A DNA stretch of 64,000 nucleotides, from contig OW285196.1 in the NCBI GenBank assembly GCA_935421135.1, positions 10,785,001-10,849,000 of the forward strand. Direction: 5' to 3'. This document shows, one piece after another, positions 36,337-48,156 of this stretch (the first letter of the stretch is position 1; each line of letters starts with the position of its first letter). The notes below the pieces were generated by a model, which ran no database searches, had not been told where the DNA came from, and saw only the letters and a program-made list of their open reading frames with translations. Source of the DNA: Bugulina stolonifera (Eukaryota; Bryozoa; Gymnolaemata; Cheilostomatida; Bugulidae). The translations under genes and the position numbers were made by a program.

Positions 36337-36441
36337 AAGTCATGTCATGTCTATGTAACCATGGTGGACAGTATGCATTATGAATAATGGTATATACACC
36401 GAAACTATTACCAACATGTACTCCCTGGAACACTGCCCTCT

Positions 36442-37368
36442 CTACCATCTGGACCAAGACCCTGACTCGCAATCTCTAGCCTGGTGACCTTTCCTTTCAC
36501 ATTTGTAACATATAATTTTAGGGCAATATCTGGCAACATGATTTTTTCCATTACATTCATAACATCTAACCACATCTTTTCTTTCAGGTGTACTAGTACG
36601 CCTGTAACTGTCTCTAGAACTAGAACTAGAACTGTATCTACCTCTTCTTTCCCTGCTTCTACCTCTTCTACTACTTTCTATTTCAACTTCGCCTACTGGC
36701 TCTGTTTTTATAGCTACTGAGCCGAACTCACTATTCAACTTTGTCACTGACTCCTGTGCAGAAGACCGTGACCTCATTATAGTTTTCAGTTTGTTCCAAG
36801 TCAAATCTTCCCTAGCTATAAGCTCTCTACACAAGTTTTGATCTCTTAAACCTGTAACTGCTAGTACCAGAGCTAATTCCTTACGTGCCGTTTGTAAGGG
36901 TACTTTAGCGGCTTCGATTTCAGTATTAAAAAATTCTAAACTTCTACTTAAACGTTCGACCCTGTTTAAATAATCTCTAGGATCTTCACTAGCACACTGT
37001 TGCACTTTCACAAAACTTTGGGTTCTAACATACAAACTATCTTCTCTCTGATAGTGGTTAACCAAAACCTTCAAAGCTTCATCATATGTGGTATTGACCC
37101 CTTCTAACTCCAAACCCGTGGACAGTAATGTCTCTCTACCTTCCGAGCCAATAGATTTCAATAATACCAATAATTTACCTTCATCAGTGAATTTTGGAAT
37201 CAAAGTTTCAATACCATGTTCATCTGTAACTTTATCATTTCCCATTTCAAAGCTTTTCATTCTGATACACAATTTAAATTCTATAAGCCATCTATTCCAT
37301 GAACCAGAGACATCTTTTGGATCTATACAAAGCTCGGGAAATCCCGAATAGCTAAAGCCAGTCGCCAT
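36442..37368 (-). CDS. Gag-like protein with two CCHC zinc knuckles
   Basis: The frame is intact, 308 codons. The N-terminal half is a Ty3-type Gag/retrotrans_gag region (starting with F-P-E-L-C-I-D-P-K-D-V-S-G-S-W, then R-D-Y-L-N-R-V-E-R-L-S-R). A long R/S-rich linker (S-R-R-G-R-S-R-E-R-R-G-R) follows, and then two knuckles, C-Y-E-C-N-G-K-N-H-V-A-R-Y-C and C-Y-K-C-E-R-K-G-H-Q-A-R-D-C. It would package element RNA in virus-like particles. It is clearly related to the broken gag at 61093-62436 (shared D-P-[KR]-D-V-S-G-S-W and D-Y-L-[NR]-R-V-E). Confidence 0.9.
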   Translation of the reverse strand: MATGFSYSGFPELCIDPKDVSGSWNRWLIEFKLCIRMKSFEMGNDKVTDEHGIETLIPKFTDEGKLLVLLKSIGSEGRETLLSTGLELEGVNTTYDEALKVLVNHYQREDSLYVRTQSFVKVQQCASEDPRDYLNRVERLSRSLEFFNTEIEAAKVPLQTARKELALVLAVTGLRDQNLCRELIAREDLTWNKLKTIMRSRSSAQESVTKLNSEFGSVAIKTEPVGEVEIESSRRGRSRERRGRYSSSSSSRDSYRRTSTPERKDVVRCYECNGKNHVARYCPKIICYKCERKGHQARDCESGSWSRW

Positions 37369-37481
37369 TGATGTTTCCCCAAAGGACTTTAATTATATGT
37401 CTTTTTTTTTTTTTTTCAGCAACAACAATAATAATAATAATAATAATAATAAAAGAAACAATGATCTAATGTCATTTTGTG

Positions 37482-37757
37482 AACCTCCTCCTCCTCTGTA
37501 GTGTGAATGTGTATCTCCTCTTCCTCCTCTGTAGTGTGAATGTGTATCTCCTCCTCCTCCTCTGTAGGGTGAATGTGTATCTCCTCTTCCTCGTCTGTAG
37601 TGTGAATGTGTATCTCCTCCTCCTCCTCTGTAGTATGAATATGTATCTCCTCCTCTGTAGTGTGAATGTGTATCTCCTCCTCCTCCTCTGTAGTGTGAAT
37701 GTGTATCTCCTCCTCCTCCTCTGTAGTGTGAATGTGTATCTCCTCTTCCTCTGTCGC
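37482..37757. repeat. 33-bp minisatellite in the retrotransposon leader
   Basis: About eight units built on TGTAGTGTGAATGTGTATCT plus a CTCCTC run. Units are 33 bp, with one of 27 bp. All unit lengths are multiples of three, so ORFs stay open on both strands. It lies between the primer-binding site and gag. A short TTA/AAT microsatellite follows at about 37420-37451. Confidence 0.85.
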
Positions 37758-37833
37758 CTCTCCCCCCGAAAAAGACTATTCTGCACAAAGTATACCAACG
37801 ACTTGCAATACAGCTACCCCACCCGTGGTACCA

Positions 37834-38034
37834 TGTCAAGTCAAGGTATAGTCTGTACAGGATAGACTTTATCAGTACATCTAGACTCACCTATGATAAG
37901 AATAGAAGTGCCGTGTGTTCGCTCCTGTATTCTATGCCTCAGTCTCGTATACTAATCCTATTGGCTAATGCTTATCTCAGGATCCAATAAGCGGCACTGT
38001 TATACACCATTGATCTCTAGATCATAATCCCACA
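37834..38034 (-). repeat. 5' LTR of gag-only element
   Basis: Apparently identical to 35754-35954; followed on the + strand by the target duplication GTTAT. Confidence 0.9.
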
Positions 38035-38039
38035 GTTAT

Positions 38040-39516
38040 TAAAAGAAATTCTGTCATAAAGTGGATGTAAGGAACTAAGAGGCAAATAGTCTACACACTA
38101 ATCCTAAAAAAGCAATAATATTGAGCTGAGGCAGACATCCCAATAGACAGTAGCCTTCCGAGCCACATCACTAACATTACAGTATCTTAACTGCTTCCTT
38201 ATTTATAGTTACATGTATTTGCATTATTTGCATAATGTATAACCTCCCTATTGTACTGGTTTTACTAGGCCGATGTACCTGCAATCACTTTATTATGATA
38301 TCTACACTATTATGTGCATTTTTAGTACATGGCTGAACCTCATCCCTTTTCCACCATGTTGTTGCACAATTTCCAGACAATACTCTATTGTCTCTTTTAC
38401 CGGAACTTTAACTGGAAACGCTATACTATGTAAAGCACGAGCATTTAATCGTTGTTGTTCAGTTGATGCTTAGAGCTCAATAAAGACACATCTATACTAC
38501 ACTATGCAGAGTCTCCTTTCATAGCTAAGTTAGTTTCAGCTCTTAGTACCATTGGGCTTTGAACCCCAAACTCTCTACTAAGTCAGAACACACTCATGCG
38601 CATCTACATGTACCTCGGACCTACAGGTCATATACCATAAATACACTTACAAGTACGGTTTACTATATTTGATGTAATCAAGAAAGCCTATAACCACTCG
38701 TAGGCTCTTCCCAAAATTGGACTATCGAACCTGTGTGGCCCAAAACGTTACAATATTGTCACTCAGTCTATCCAATTACTGTATGCTAAATTGCTCAAAG
38801 CTACTTACTAAATCCTACAATGGTTAACTCAATGGAGGATTTCTAGCATTTTTCCTGGAAATAAAGTATTTTCTGATAAAATTTCCAAATTTTCTTATGT
38901 TTACTGTTATAAATCCAGCAATACATAGTTGTGTACCATGATCGAATTACCTTTATGTAGCTACCTTAACTTATGTCAGCATACTTACTGAAAGGTATTG
39001 TAGTTTCAGTACACCTGCTTACAAACTGAATTATTATTGCTGATAAACAGATTAACAAGGTGATCACAAGCAGCATGGTGATTGCAACAGCATAGCAAAT
39101 TTGACTTCAACTTGTTTAGATTAAGGGGTTATGACATGTGGTTTATGTCTATATTCAATGCAGCACCTCTTATTTGGGTTTGTTGCATTTGTGCCACTAT
39201 AAGCGGAGTTGTGTCCTCTTGTCCATGCTTGACTCATTAGCACTATTCAATGCTGCTTCAAACGCAACTTTTCTATGAAGACGCAACTGTGTGCTTTATG
39301 TCTTATAGAGAAAATTGTTGAATTCAAGCTGTTTGCATAGAAAGAGTACAGTAGTGAACAAATGATTTCACAGTGTTTACTAATATAGCTGTAGGATAAC
39401 TTGTGCAAGTTTTTGAATTTTTCTGGGCTTTACTTTTGCTGGCAATAACTAGCTGCCTTTATTGGTAGGTCCGGTATTTCATCTGGCCACACTATATACG
39501 GCGGCTATTATTGCGT
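38040..39516. other. intergenic DNA upstream of gene 2
   Basis: The missing 5' exon of gene 2 should lie here if it exists. I find no exon with a convincing signal peptide followed by a phase 0 donor. Confidence 0.4.
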
Positions 39517-39645
39517 TCTTCTATATGCCTATACATTGTGTTGTGGTCTAGTTGTTCTAAATATAGCCTGGAAGATACAAACAATAGAATAGTTACAGTA
39601 CTAGAATAACAAAATATCTAGGCACTCAATATATTGTGCCACTAT
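39517..39645. repeat. dispersed repeat, matching 11796-11935
   Basis: Same orientation and order as the copy at 11796, ending CAATATATTGTGCCACTA. It lies about 350 bp upstream of the first recognisable exon of gene 2. Confidence 0.7.
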
Positions 39646-39993
39646 CTACATATGTAGTTGAGTGCGTCTTAATGTGTGGTAATAATTATATGGAGATTAA
39701 TAATGCAGATCTACAATACCGCAAGAGCATTCTACGCCAAATATTTTTACAATAATATTGAAGGTTTATGATTTTTATTGCAACTTGCAATGTAAACTTA
39801 CATTTCAATGATGCAGATATAATAGCCTGCCTAGTACGCATACATGAGATAGAAGCAAGATAAAATTTTGGCAATACTTCTCTGGCAGTACAATGCAAAG
39901 TAAATTAGAGTTTCTTATTATGGTTGTAGAGTTGTACTTGATGTTGAACTAGCACTTCGCAAAGTACGGCCAGCGGGTATGGCCTTTTCCCAG

Positions 39994-41135
39994 GCTAAAG
40001 TAGTAGCCTCAAACATTGATCTCTCTAACACGCCTGGTATTGAAAGGGTGAAAAGGTGCTGCATGGTGGTAATACCTGATGCTATCAAGCAAGCGCGTAG
40101 GACACTCAGTTTCTCCTGCAGCAAATACTACACTGACTACTACAGTACAGGTTGCGGTTTGTTTGGATGGAGACGCTGCAGACGCTCCAGAACTCGTGAT
40201 CGGTGAGTTATTCTAAAATCCTTTTATACATTCCATGCACAATTTCCAATTTGCTTTCGAACAAACTTGGACATCTGCCCAACACAAAGTATTGTACATT
40301 GTATATATTTATATATGATAGTGATGTAAACAGTTGATCGATGTCTAAGTGTGCTCTGGGGCAGTTTGTTTAAAGTTTTCACAATATACTGTCCATCGCC
40401 ATCTATTACATATTGCACAATATAACCATGGTAATAGCATGAGGCTTTCAACTACATGTATGTAGTCCTGAAAACAGTATGCAAAATGCTACTTTTATAA
40501 TTAAGTATGTATTCACAAACTCTTGTATCATTTGCATTTTGTCAGACGATCGACCTGCTACAGAGAAGATATCACATATTACTCTGAGCCTCGACCCTGT
40601 CCCACCGAACGCAAGACATGCTGTGAAGGATTCTTCTTTTTCACATCAGCCTGCATAGGTAGTATTCCAACACTTTTAATTCCCTGAAAATCTGCTGATA
40701 ATAAAATATGTAATTGTCAAAATCACTTGAAATGAAGTAAAAGATATTGTATTTTGGCCTTGTTATTTTAAAAGTACGAAAACAATTAAACTGAATACTG
40801 GATTTTTAATTTAGCTAAATAATAATCTACAGATTGCATAATGAACACTCAAATGCCAATGCTTGAGAGACTAGAAACTGTGTTTTGCTATTAATCATTT
40901 TGAAGAATGCACAGGCATATGCGCATGCAATTGCAATTCAATTATACCTGTGAAGAAATTATTTTACATGTACATAAAATATTAATATTTTTATGAGCTA
41001 TTTTTCCATATTTCAGGGCACTACTATTGGCTTTTACATGTACATGTATAGTTACACTACAATGTGCATGTAAACTCGATTTATTTTGTAGAAATTGCAG
41101 AACTAGAAAACATCCTGAAGAAATATTCCATTTAA
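39994..41135 (+). CDS. EMI-like protein, gene 2 (type B)
   Basis: Three exons: 39994-40202, 40546-40658 and 41092-41135 (stop TAA). The first could instead begin at 39930 after TGGTTGTAG. The peptide has R-V-K-R immediately before C-C-M-V-V-I-P, then S-C-S, C-G-L-F-G-W-R-R-C, T-C-Y-R, and P-C-P-T-E-R-K-T-C-C-E-G, then a short helical tail ending K-K-Y-S-I. That makes ten cysteines in an EMI-like layout. Relative to gene 1, coding exons 3 and 4 are fused. AATAAA follows at about 41206. I found no exon with a start codon or signal peptide, so the gene is 5'-incomplete here. Confidence 0.65.
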
Positions 41136-42149
41136 GACTTCTCTGGACATGATCTCCCATGTGCTGAGTCATCAACTTCACACCAACATCACACCAACAC
41201 AAATTTGAATAAAATTGAATTATTATTTATGTTTTTGTTAATTATAAGAACTAAAAACGGTTCGGCTCCATGCAAGAGAGGATAATTACAATATCAAAAC
41301 ATGCTTAAGCACTTTGACAGCTAGTGTGTTTTTAATCATAACAATTAATTGTAATACCTTTTTGAATAAATTTTTGCAATAATAATAATAGTAACAAGAA
41401 ACCTCTGATGAATTCATGATCATAAATGTTTTCATATTGTAAAATAATAACAGAGTTGAAATTGGATTCCATAGCTTCATGATAACTTGTGACTGGTGGT
41501 TGAGGGGGGGTTTATTATATTACTATTATTATGCTAATAGCTGATTTAAGGCCACCGATTGGCTTAGCAATTATCAAAACAAATCAGCAGGCAAAACATA
41601 GAGCCTCCTAAAAATAATGAGAAACTTTCTTCAAGAAAGTGTGCAAGCATAGTGATTAAATGAATAATGTGTAATACAATACAAAACTTCCAAAGTATAT
41701 GAATCTCTACTTGGTTTTTTTTTCAATTTTCATTTCTAGGATGGATTTTAAACCCATCCGCTCTCCTCAATTCAGCTTTTTCCAAGTGAAAGTAGTTGAT
41801 CAGCTACAAAATAACCATAAAATAATTAAAATGTTGATAACATGCTGCGACCATTAGTATATTATCTTTCTGATCAACCAGGAAATTGTTGATGTCAACT
41901 GCATGACTTTGGCGGTTACATGTTTGGTTCTTGCTAGGCTACACTGGCATTTTGCAATGCAGTCCAAGCCACAAGTACATAACATAGCAATGTTATTTTT
42001 CTTTACATAATTTTTACATGTTTGCCTACTGTACATCAATTTGCTAGCTTGATAATTGCACCAATATTTCACATGAATACATGACTTGTATGACAGATAA
42101 CAGCAAAATCCTCCAGAAGTAAATTCTTGTCACCTGGTACGTGGGTTTT
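41136..42149. other. intergenic DNA, no gene seen
   Basis: AT-rich, with a poly(A) signal for gene 2 near its start. Nothing else recognised. Confidence 0.4.
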
Positions 42150-43620
42150 CTCCTCCAGGCTTGTTTACTATATACAATGTCAAGCCACACATAAGCTACA
42201 CAAATGTGTTACTGCAACAGTCGGGTCATTAGCAATGCAGTTGTATACAGAACTACTAGACTGTGCATGGGGACCCATGGGGATCCATGGGCAATACATA
42301 ATGTGTTACTACAACAGTAGGATCATTATCAATGTACGTGTAGTTATGTATATAACTATTAGACTGTGCATGGGGACCCAGGCTTGTCCTCAATATCATC
42401 AAGCCACCCATAGGCAACACAATGTGCAATGTGTTGCTGCAACAGCCGGGTCATTATCAATAATATAGTTATATTGTGGTGAAACAGCCTGCCTGGACAT
42501 AAACTGAGTTCTTATGCTTTAAATACATTGACACTTATCCATATTATTCATTCATGCATTATTGTCTTACCTTGTACAATTATTATACATGCATACTTAT
42601 ACTATATTCTAATCAACCACTTATCGTGTGCTCTATTATTGTTATCCACCAATCAGATTATTGCAATTACACTTGGTTTTTCCCACATGCATTATTATAA
42701 GCAATTATCTTCTCTTATCTGATTGTATTAATCTGAGTCTTTTACCATGTACTTTTTAAGGCCAATATCTTGGAATAGGCTCATACTTATATACTTTCCA
42801 TTTCGGACCATTGTAAGCACCTTTTTTGCCAAAGCTGACTCTTTTTGTGGTCGACGTCGGGCGGAACCATCCATGTTGTTGCATCAGTTCTGGACCCGAT
42901 ACCTTATCGGACTCTTTTTGCCGGAAGTAGATTTAGTATATATAAGGTAGCACATTTTCTGTATGAAATCAGTTGTTGATTGCGCTCTAAGAAAGCAACA
43001 TCTCCTACCTCAAACCTATTAATATAGGCTTACTCTTGTAGGCGGGTAGCTCCACCGGCGGATCCATAGATCCATACGACTCGAGTTCATCCCCATCCTC
43101 GTTTAAGCACATCTCTACACCACTTCTACGACTTAGGTCAATCCCGGATTCTATATGAATCTAGCGTCGAGCTTAAGATCCTAGAATATCAGGTCTTTCA
43201 TTGCACTCCTCTGGAGTATAAAGTCTACAAGACCTACGTCGACCCTGGACTCTTTAATGAGTCTCAGCATCAGCCTACGTCAGATATATAATAACAAGAG
43301 CACCTAATAACTGTTCACTCTTTTATGTAATGTGTGGAAGGTCACTTGGTTGTTCTCTACCAACTTCTAAGTCCTTCCCATACTCGTGCCTCGTCACCGC
43401 ATGTAGATAAACACTGAAAACATTACAATAATATGTATAACTATTGGACTGTGCATGGGAACCCAGGGCTTGTTCATATTATCAAGCCACTCATTAGCAA
43501 CACAATTTGCAATGTGTTACTGCAACAGTCAGGTCATAGGTATTGTGCATGGCAGCATACCTTATGGTGTACAGGAAAACCCAGGTTTACAAAGCAAGCG
43601 ATTCCAATGATCAGCAGGAT
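42150..43620. repeat. ~125-bp tandem repeat, interrupted
   Basis: Units share GACTGTGCATGGGGACCCA, AATGTGTTACTGCAACAG and GGTCATTATCAAT. About two and a half units lie at 42150-42475 and another at about 43430-43560. The array is split by the insertion at 42475-43424. Confidence 0.7.
42475..43424 (+). mobile_element. possible solo LTR inside the tandem array
   Basis: The insertion begins TGTGGTGAAAC and ends AACATTACA (TG..CA). It contains a TATA-like TATATATAAGGTAG near 42936 and GC-richer sequence after it, as in an LTR. No coding region. A target duplication is not clear, so this is tentative. Confidence 0.4.
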
Positions 43621-44437
43621 GCAAGGCATCAATGCTGGTGCACCATATCCTACAAAACAAAAAATTATACTTAAGTGTCTATTTATGGTAGTAAGCTACG
43701 ACCCAGCCACATGCAGCCCAAAAGCAAAGTGACCAGTTTCCTCCATATCTACTAACGCTATCTCATTGTTTAGCTTTTGGAGCTATGAGTGAAGCAGAAT
43801 ATCTACATATTCAGACCAAATTTGTGCATGTATAAGATATCATTAGAAGGTATTCATGTGAGTCACCAAAACTATTCATATATCTGGTAGCCTATGTTTG
43901 TACTTGGTATCAAAATATTCTGGAAGACTATGAGAATGCCACACTAGATGTAGTAATACTGCCATCTTATAGTTTGTAGAAATATTTTATGATTGAATTA
44001 CTGCTGATGGCATTCACAGCCATAATAATAGGAGCATTTTTTTGTTTTATATTTTATGCGAACCACGCATGACCACACTAAATAAACGAAACGAGCTCAT
44101 ATCCACGTGCAGACACTCTAGAAAACACATGCTCAACTATGGAATCACTCAATACACCAAGATTAGTACTAATCTCTTTAGCTACATGTATATAGCATTA
44201 AGCCAAACAATCGCTACATATAAAACACCTTAACCATGTCCTTGTCCATTAGTAGTATTATGTCTCTTTTATCGGATGATTGCTATATATTTCATTCCAG
44301 TATATAGCATGAAACTAATAGTAATAAAAGAGATAAAGCAGTGAGATTCTACCAAATATTAATAGAGAGACATGTAATAATACAGTTTTACCAAATCAAA
44401 AATGCAGTGCTCAAGATTGCATGGCTTTCGTTAGCAC
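43621..44437. other. intergenic DNA, no gene seen
   Basis: No protein-like ORF or structured repeat recognised. Confidence 0.4.
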
Positions 44438-44445
44438 AATCAATA

Positions 44446-44484
<39 letters not shown>

Positions 44485-44497
44485 TAATCAATCAATG
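44438..44497. repeat. (CAAT)n microsatellite
   Basis: About a dozen CAAT/AATC units with minor interruptions. Confidence 0.9.
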
Positions 44498-44890
44498 TAT
44501 CAACAATATTTACCTTCTATAAGCAATTATGACCTAAGACTAAAATACCATAGGCTAATACCTTCAAAACATTTACATTAGTAGGCAGAATTGTGTTGAT
44601 TCTCAAAGCTTCTCACAGTTAAACTAAGTCTCATATTACATCTGGAATCAGTAAAATGTTTCTTTTTAATTGCAAGTTTCAAATATTGGAAAATTGAAAT
44701 GTGTTTAAATTATTGCAACACTTACTTGGTCCAGAACAATGTATATGATGCTATTTACACCACTTGCCACAGATAATAATACAATGTACATTACTCAACC
44801 TCACAAAAGTTTTTTCTATTGGACTGTGGATATAGAGCCTTTACTGCCAGTGTGTCATATATTCATTTGACATAGATGCGTGTACATGCA

Positions 44891-44951
44891 TATATATACA
44901 TGATATGTGCAATACAAGCTTCTAGTGAGTCAGTAGCAGTCAATAGAACAG
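44891..44951 (+). promoter_or_regulatory. gene 3 TATA box and untranslated exon
   Basis: TATATATA at 44891-44898. The untranslated exon ends at 44951 (GAACAG before GTAGGT), and the acceptor TCTAATTTTAG lies four bases before the ATG at 45093. Confidence 0.5.
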
Positions 44952-45092
44952 GTAGGTACCTTTAGGTTTATTTATTATAAGCATGTATTATCTCTACTTG
45001 GTCTAAGTATTGTGCTTTCAGAATGAAAATCAAAATTAAAGCCTTGGCCATAAAATTGGCCTCAATTAACACTGTTTATCTAATTTTAGAAG

Positions 45093-46735
45093 ATGAAACT
45101 GCTTCTTGTGGTAGTGGTTTTGTCCTCAGTTGCAACTGTGACAAAAAGTGATGACTCCCCACTAAGTGTTGGTCAGCCACAGCATCAACCAGAGGGAGGA
45201 GAAGGGAGCATTGGCGAACTCTTGTCTTCTTCTGGGACACAAGATGTGAGTCACAGTAAATAACAGTTGCACAGTATAATAAGTCTGCATGTGCATGTGG
45301 TATAGATTTCTACTTCAAACATGTGTTCATAGGTACACCAATATAGAATGCATATAATACACATTCGTAAGCCATAACAAGGCATTCGTACTGATTACTA
45401 TAAAAAATAGCTGGTTTTTGTTTGTTGGTAACTTTTTAGAAAGAACCGAAATCTGGGAACAGGTCCAGAAGAGCAGTAGTTGATAGTAACCCTCGGTACT
45501 GCTGTAAGATTGGTTCTACTCGCAGAACCATGAAGCTAGAAGTGGTAGGTTGCTAAGTTGTAGTGCGCTTCTACATGTAAGTATTAACTCAATTATGTTT
45601 GATGACACTAAGACATCTAAGCCTATATACATTTGTATGCAGACTGAGACTACAAATAGTTTAAAATATTCTCTATCAAATTCAAACAAATATGCAGGAT
45701 TACAGGCCACCTACTCTGGCCATAGATTTGTGAAAAATGTACTCAAAGTTCAATGTTGAGAGTTGACACCTACAAATATTTGTGTTTGGTCAGATTTCTG
45801 GGGAGGCAAATGCCTACCTTGCCCCCTGGTTGCTACAGCCCTGTTTGTATGTATAGCTGGCATGTTTAGTGGCTTTTGCCTATAGGCCTTGTGAGTTTCC
45901 AAGTGAAAACCATGGCCGTAACTACATTTATCTAGGCGGCTGAGGCGACCCTAGCCGTCTGAACTCTTGTCAAAAAAATGAAAGACCAAGCTATTATAGG
46001 AAGCCATAGCTCCCCTGCCTGGCCTGATATAAACATACTCTGATGGAAATGATCCTATTATTGTGTACCCAGTGAACCAGGACCTCAAATAATGGAGGTC
46101 CCCTGCATGTATTTCATCTGCATGCAGGATAAAGATCCACCTTTGCCCTTTTCGATACAAGAGCAGCCACATCACGACGGGGCAGCTGAAAACGGCAGCA
46201 CCAGCACTGTCTGTTCCGGCCTTGTAGCAGTGCTTCACGCTGGGTTCATAACAGGCAGTGACTGAAGAGTAGTGGTGAGAACTTGACATAGGACACACCT
46301 AGCTGTGGTATAAAATACCTCCGACATACTCAGAATTGAGGGTCTGCGGTTATCTATCTATTTTATGGCTAGCTTTTGTGTGACATGTACATGTACATGT
46401 ATGTGTATAGTAATATCAACCCTTATAGCTAATGGACCTCTAGTTATTATAATAGTAAAAAGGCAATATTGAGCAGTAATCCACGTTCATATTATTGCGT
46501 ATTTTAGGTAAGGTCGCACATAGTCAATAAACCCTTTGGAAGCTACACAAGGTGAGTTCCCCAATGGATTGACATCTTACTAGTAACTTGCAATAACTTA
46601 CCAATATAACTAATTGTACAAATGCAGTAAACCGTAGTTAAAACACTGAACACAAACCTCTTGAAACACTTATCACTTACTTGCATGCAAAATAATACTA
46701 AAAATACTTGATTATTTTATGAGGTACATACGTGT

Positions 46736-46808
<73 letters not shown>

Positions 46809-47546
46809 TCTGCACTAGCTATACTACGATTACTTTGTGAACTTCCAGTTAGAAATTATTTGTCATTAGGTAGTTTTTGAAGCAAAGTGTATCTGTTGGT
46901 TTACTTTACAATTCTAGAACCTTGGTTCAGTATTACTTGGATTACGACCACCAGATTATCGAAGGGTCTAGGAATGGATGTCCAGATGAACAAGTTGTAT
47001 GCTGTGAAGCCTTTACATATTACAGATCACTTGAAAACTGCTTGGGTAAGTAACAGTCATTCATTCATTTTATCAATAAAACTGCACTAATTGTAGAAAT
47101 GTACTTCAATTTTATTGTAACTATGGAAATATGTCAAGTAATTTACTTGTAGGCATCATTATTTTTCAATCTGAAGAAAAAATAGCATGCATTTGTACTT
47201 GAAAATACATGTAATGCATAAAATTAAAATTACAGTATGCAAAAAACATGTACATGAAAATATGCATTCCTACACATAATATTTATAAAATATTGGCCAA
47301 AGTACAGGCACCAATGTTTTACCAAAGATGTGAGCCAGTTTCATACAGTATACTGTTGAGGAGAACAATATAGAATATTGTGCAGTCAGAATGCTTAGTC
47401 ATGTAAACGTGTCACTTTATCACGTTACGTAGACATTACTTTATCACATAGCTTACTGGGAGTTAGAGAGTATATTCGACATTGTCAAAGAGTATCAGGA
47501 CACCTGGATACAGCTGACTCAGCATAAAGAAGGCTCCAGAAAGTAA
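45093..47546 (+). CDS. EMI-like secreted protein, gene 3 (type A)
   Basis: Five coding exons: 45093-45245, 45440-45544, 46508-46551, 46918-47045 and 47452-47546, giving 174 residues with all phases consistent. A signal peptide (M-K-L-L-L-V-V-V-V-L) precedes a Q/G/S-rich pro-region that ends at R-S-R-R, residues 59-62, a furin-type site at the same exon position as in gene 1. The mature part has N-P-R-Y-C-C-K-I, Y-Y-L-D-Y, G-C-P-D, V-V-C-C-E-A-F and N-C. The exon holding C-G-x-F-G-W-R-R-C in gene 1 is reduced here to 44 nt without cysteines, leaving six cysteines. The C-terminus is a charged helix. This is the most complete model in the window. Molecular role unknown. Confidence 0.75.
46128..46300. 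repeat. dispersed repeat, copy 2
   Basis: Matches 3070-3245 in the same orientation. It lies in intron 3 of gene 3. Confidence 0.5.
46739..46806. repeat. (CA)n microsatellite
   Basis: About 34 uninterrupted CA units, in intron 4 of gene 3. Confidence 0.95.
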
Positions 47547-47587
47547 CTATCCATAAAATATACATGTACATGTACATTAATACATAA

Positions 47588-47680
47588 TAGTGAATTATTT
47601 TAGTGAATTATTTTAGTGAATTATTTTAGTGAATTATTTTAGTGAATTATTTTAGTGATTATTTTAGTGAATTATTTTGA
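47588..47680. repeat. 13-bp tandem repeat
   Basis: About seven copies of AGTGAATTATTTT, one lacking a base, just after the stop codon of gene 3. Confidence 0.9.
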
Positions 47681-48156
47681 TATATTGGGAGATCACGGTG
47701 AATGAATGAGAATGAACTTAAAATTACTTATTCCAAAATCATTTTTTGGAAATCAAAATAACCATTCATTAGGAGGATTAAAAGTATTTCAAATACTAGT
47801 TTTTCTCTTTAATTTACATAAACTGTTAAGTCCTCCAAACTCCACAACAGTTACATGATATCGACAGCAATGCTTCATCAGCAAGGGGCCATACGTTTAT
47901 AAGCTGCCATGTTCTGTCACTGAAGTAAAGATTTTAATTTGAGGTCATAAAACTTGTAAGTCAGCTTCACATTCTTTCGGAAATAGAGTGCATAAACAGC
48001 TAACATTATATGACCAGATGTGAAAAGGGAATTACTGGTCATAAAACTTCTATTACCGATTTAAAAATCATTTTTACACTCACGATTTTTGCTGTGATAG
48101 TGTCTATGCCTGCCAATGTTTAGAGTGATAGTAAAGAATAAATTGATTTTATACAG

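Larger units (their letters stand above)
35749..38039 (-). mobile_element. gag-only LTR retrotransposon (TR-GAG like)
   Basis: Two 201-bp LTRs (35754-35954 and 37834-38034) begin TG and end CA, look identical base for base, and are flanked by the 5-bp target duplication GTTAT (35749-35753 and 38035-38039). Read on the - strand, the primer-binding site after the 5' LTR is TGGTACCACGGGTGGGG and the polypurine tract before the 3' LTR is AAGAAAAGGGCA. Only gag is encoded; there is no protease, RT or integrase. The identical LTRs imply a very recent insertion helped by an autonomous relative. Confidence 0.9.

Noticed and set aside
37393..37890. ORFs of 108-165 codons with G-G-G-G-D-T-H-S-H-Y-R or L-L-L-L-C-S-V-N-V-Y repeats
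   Set aside because: Produced by the 33-bp minisatellite; frames are open on both strands because the unit length is a multiple of three.
38273..38473. 66-codon hydrophobic ORF considered as the missing signal exon of gene 2
   Set aside because: No donor with the needed phase after a plausible signal peptide and no similarity to other signal exons.
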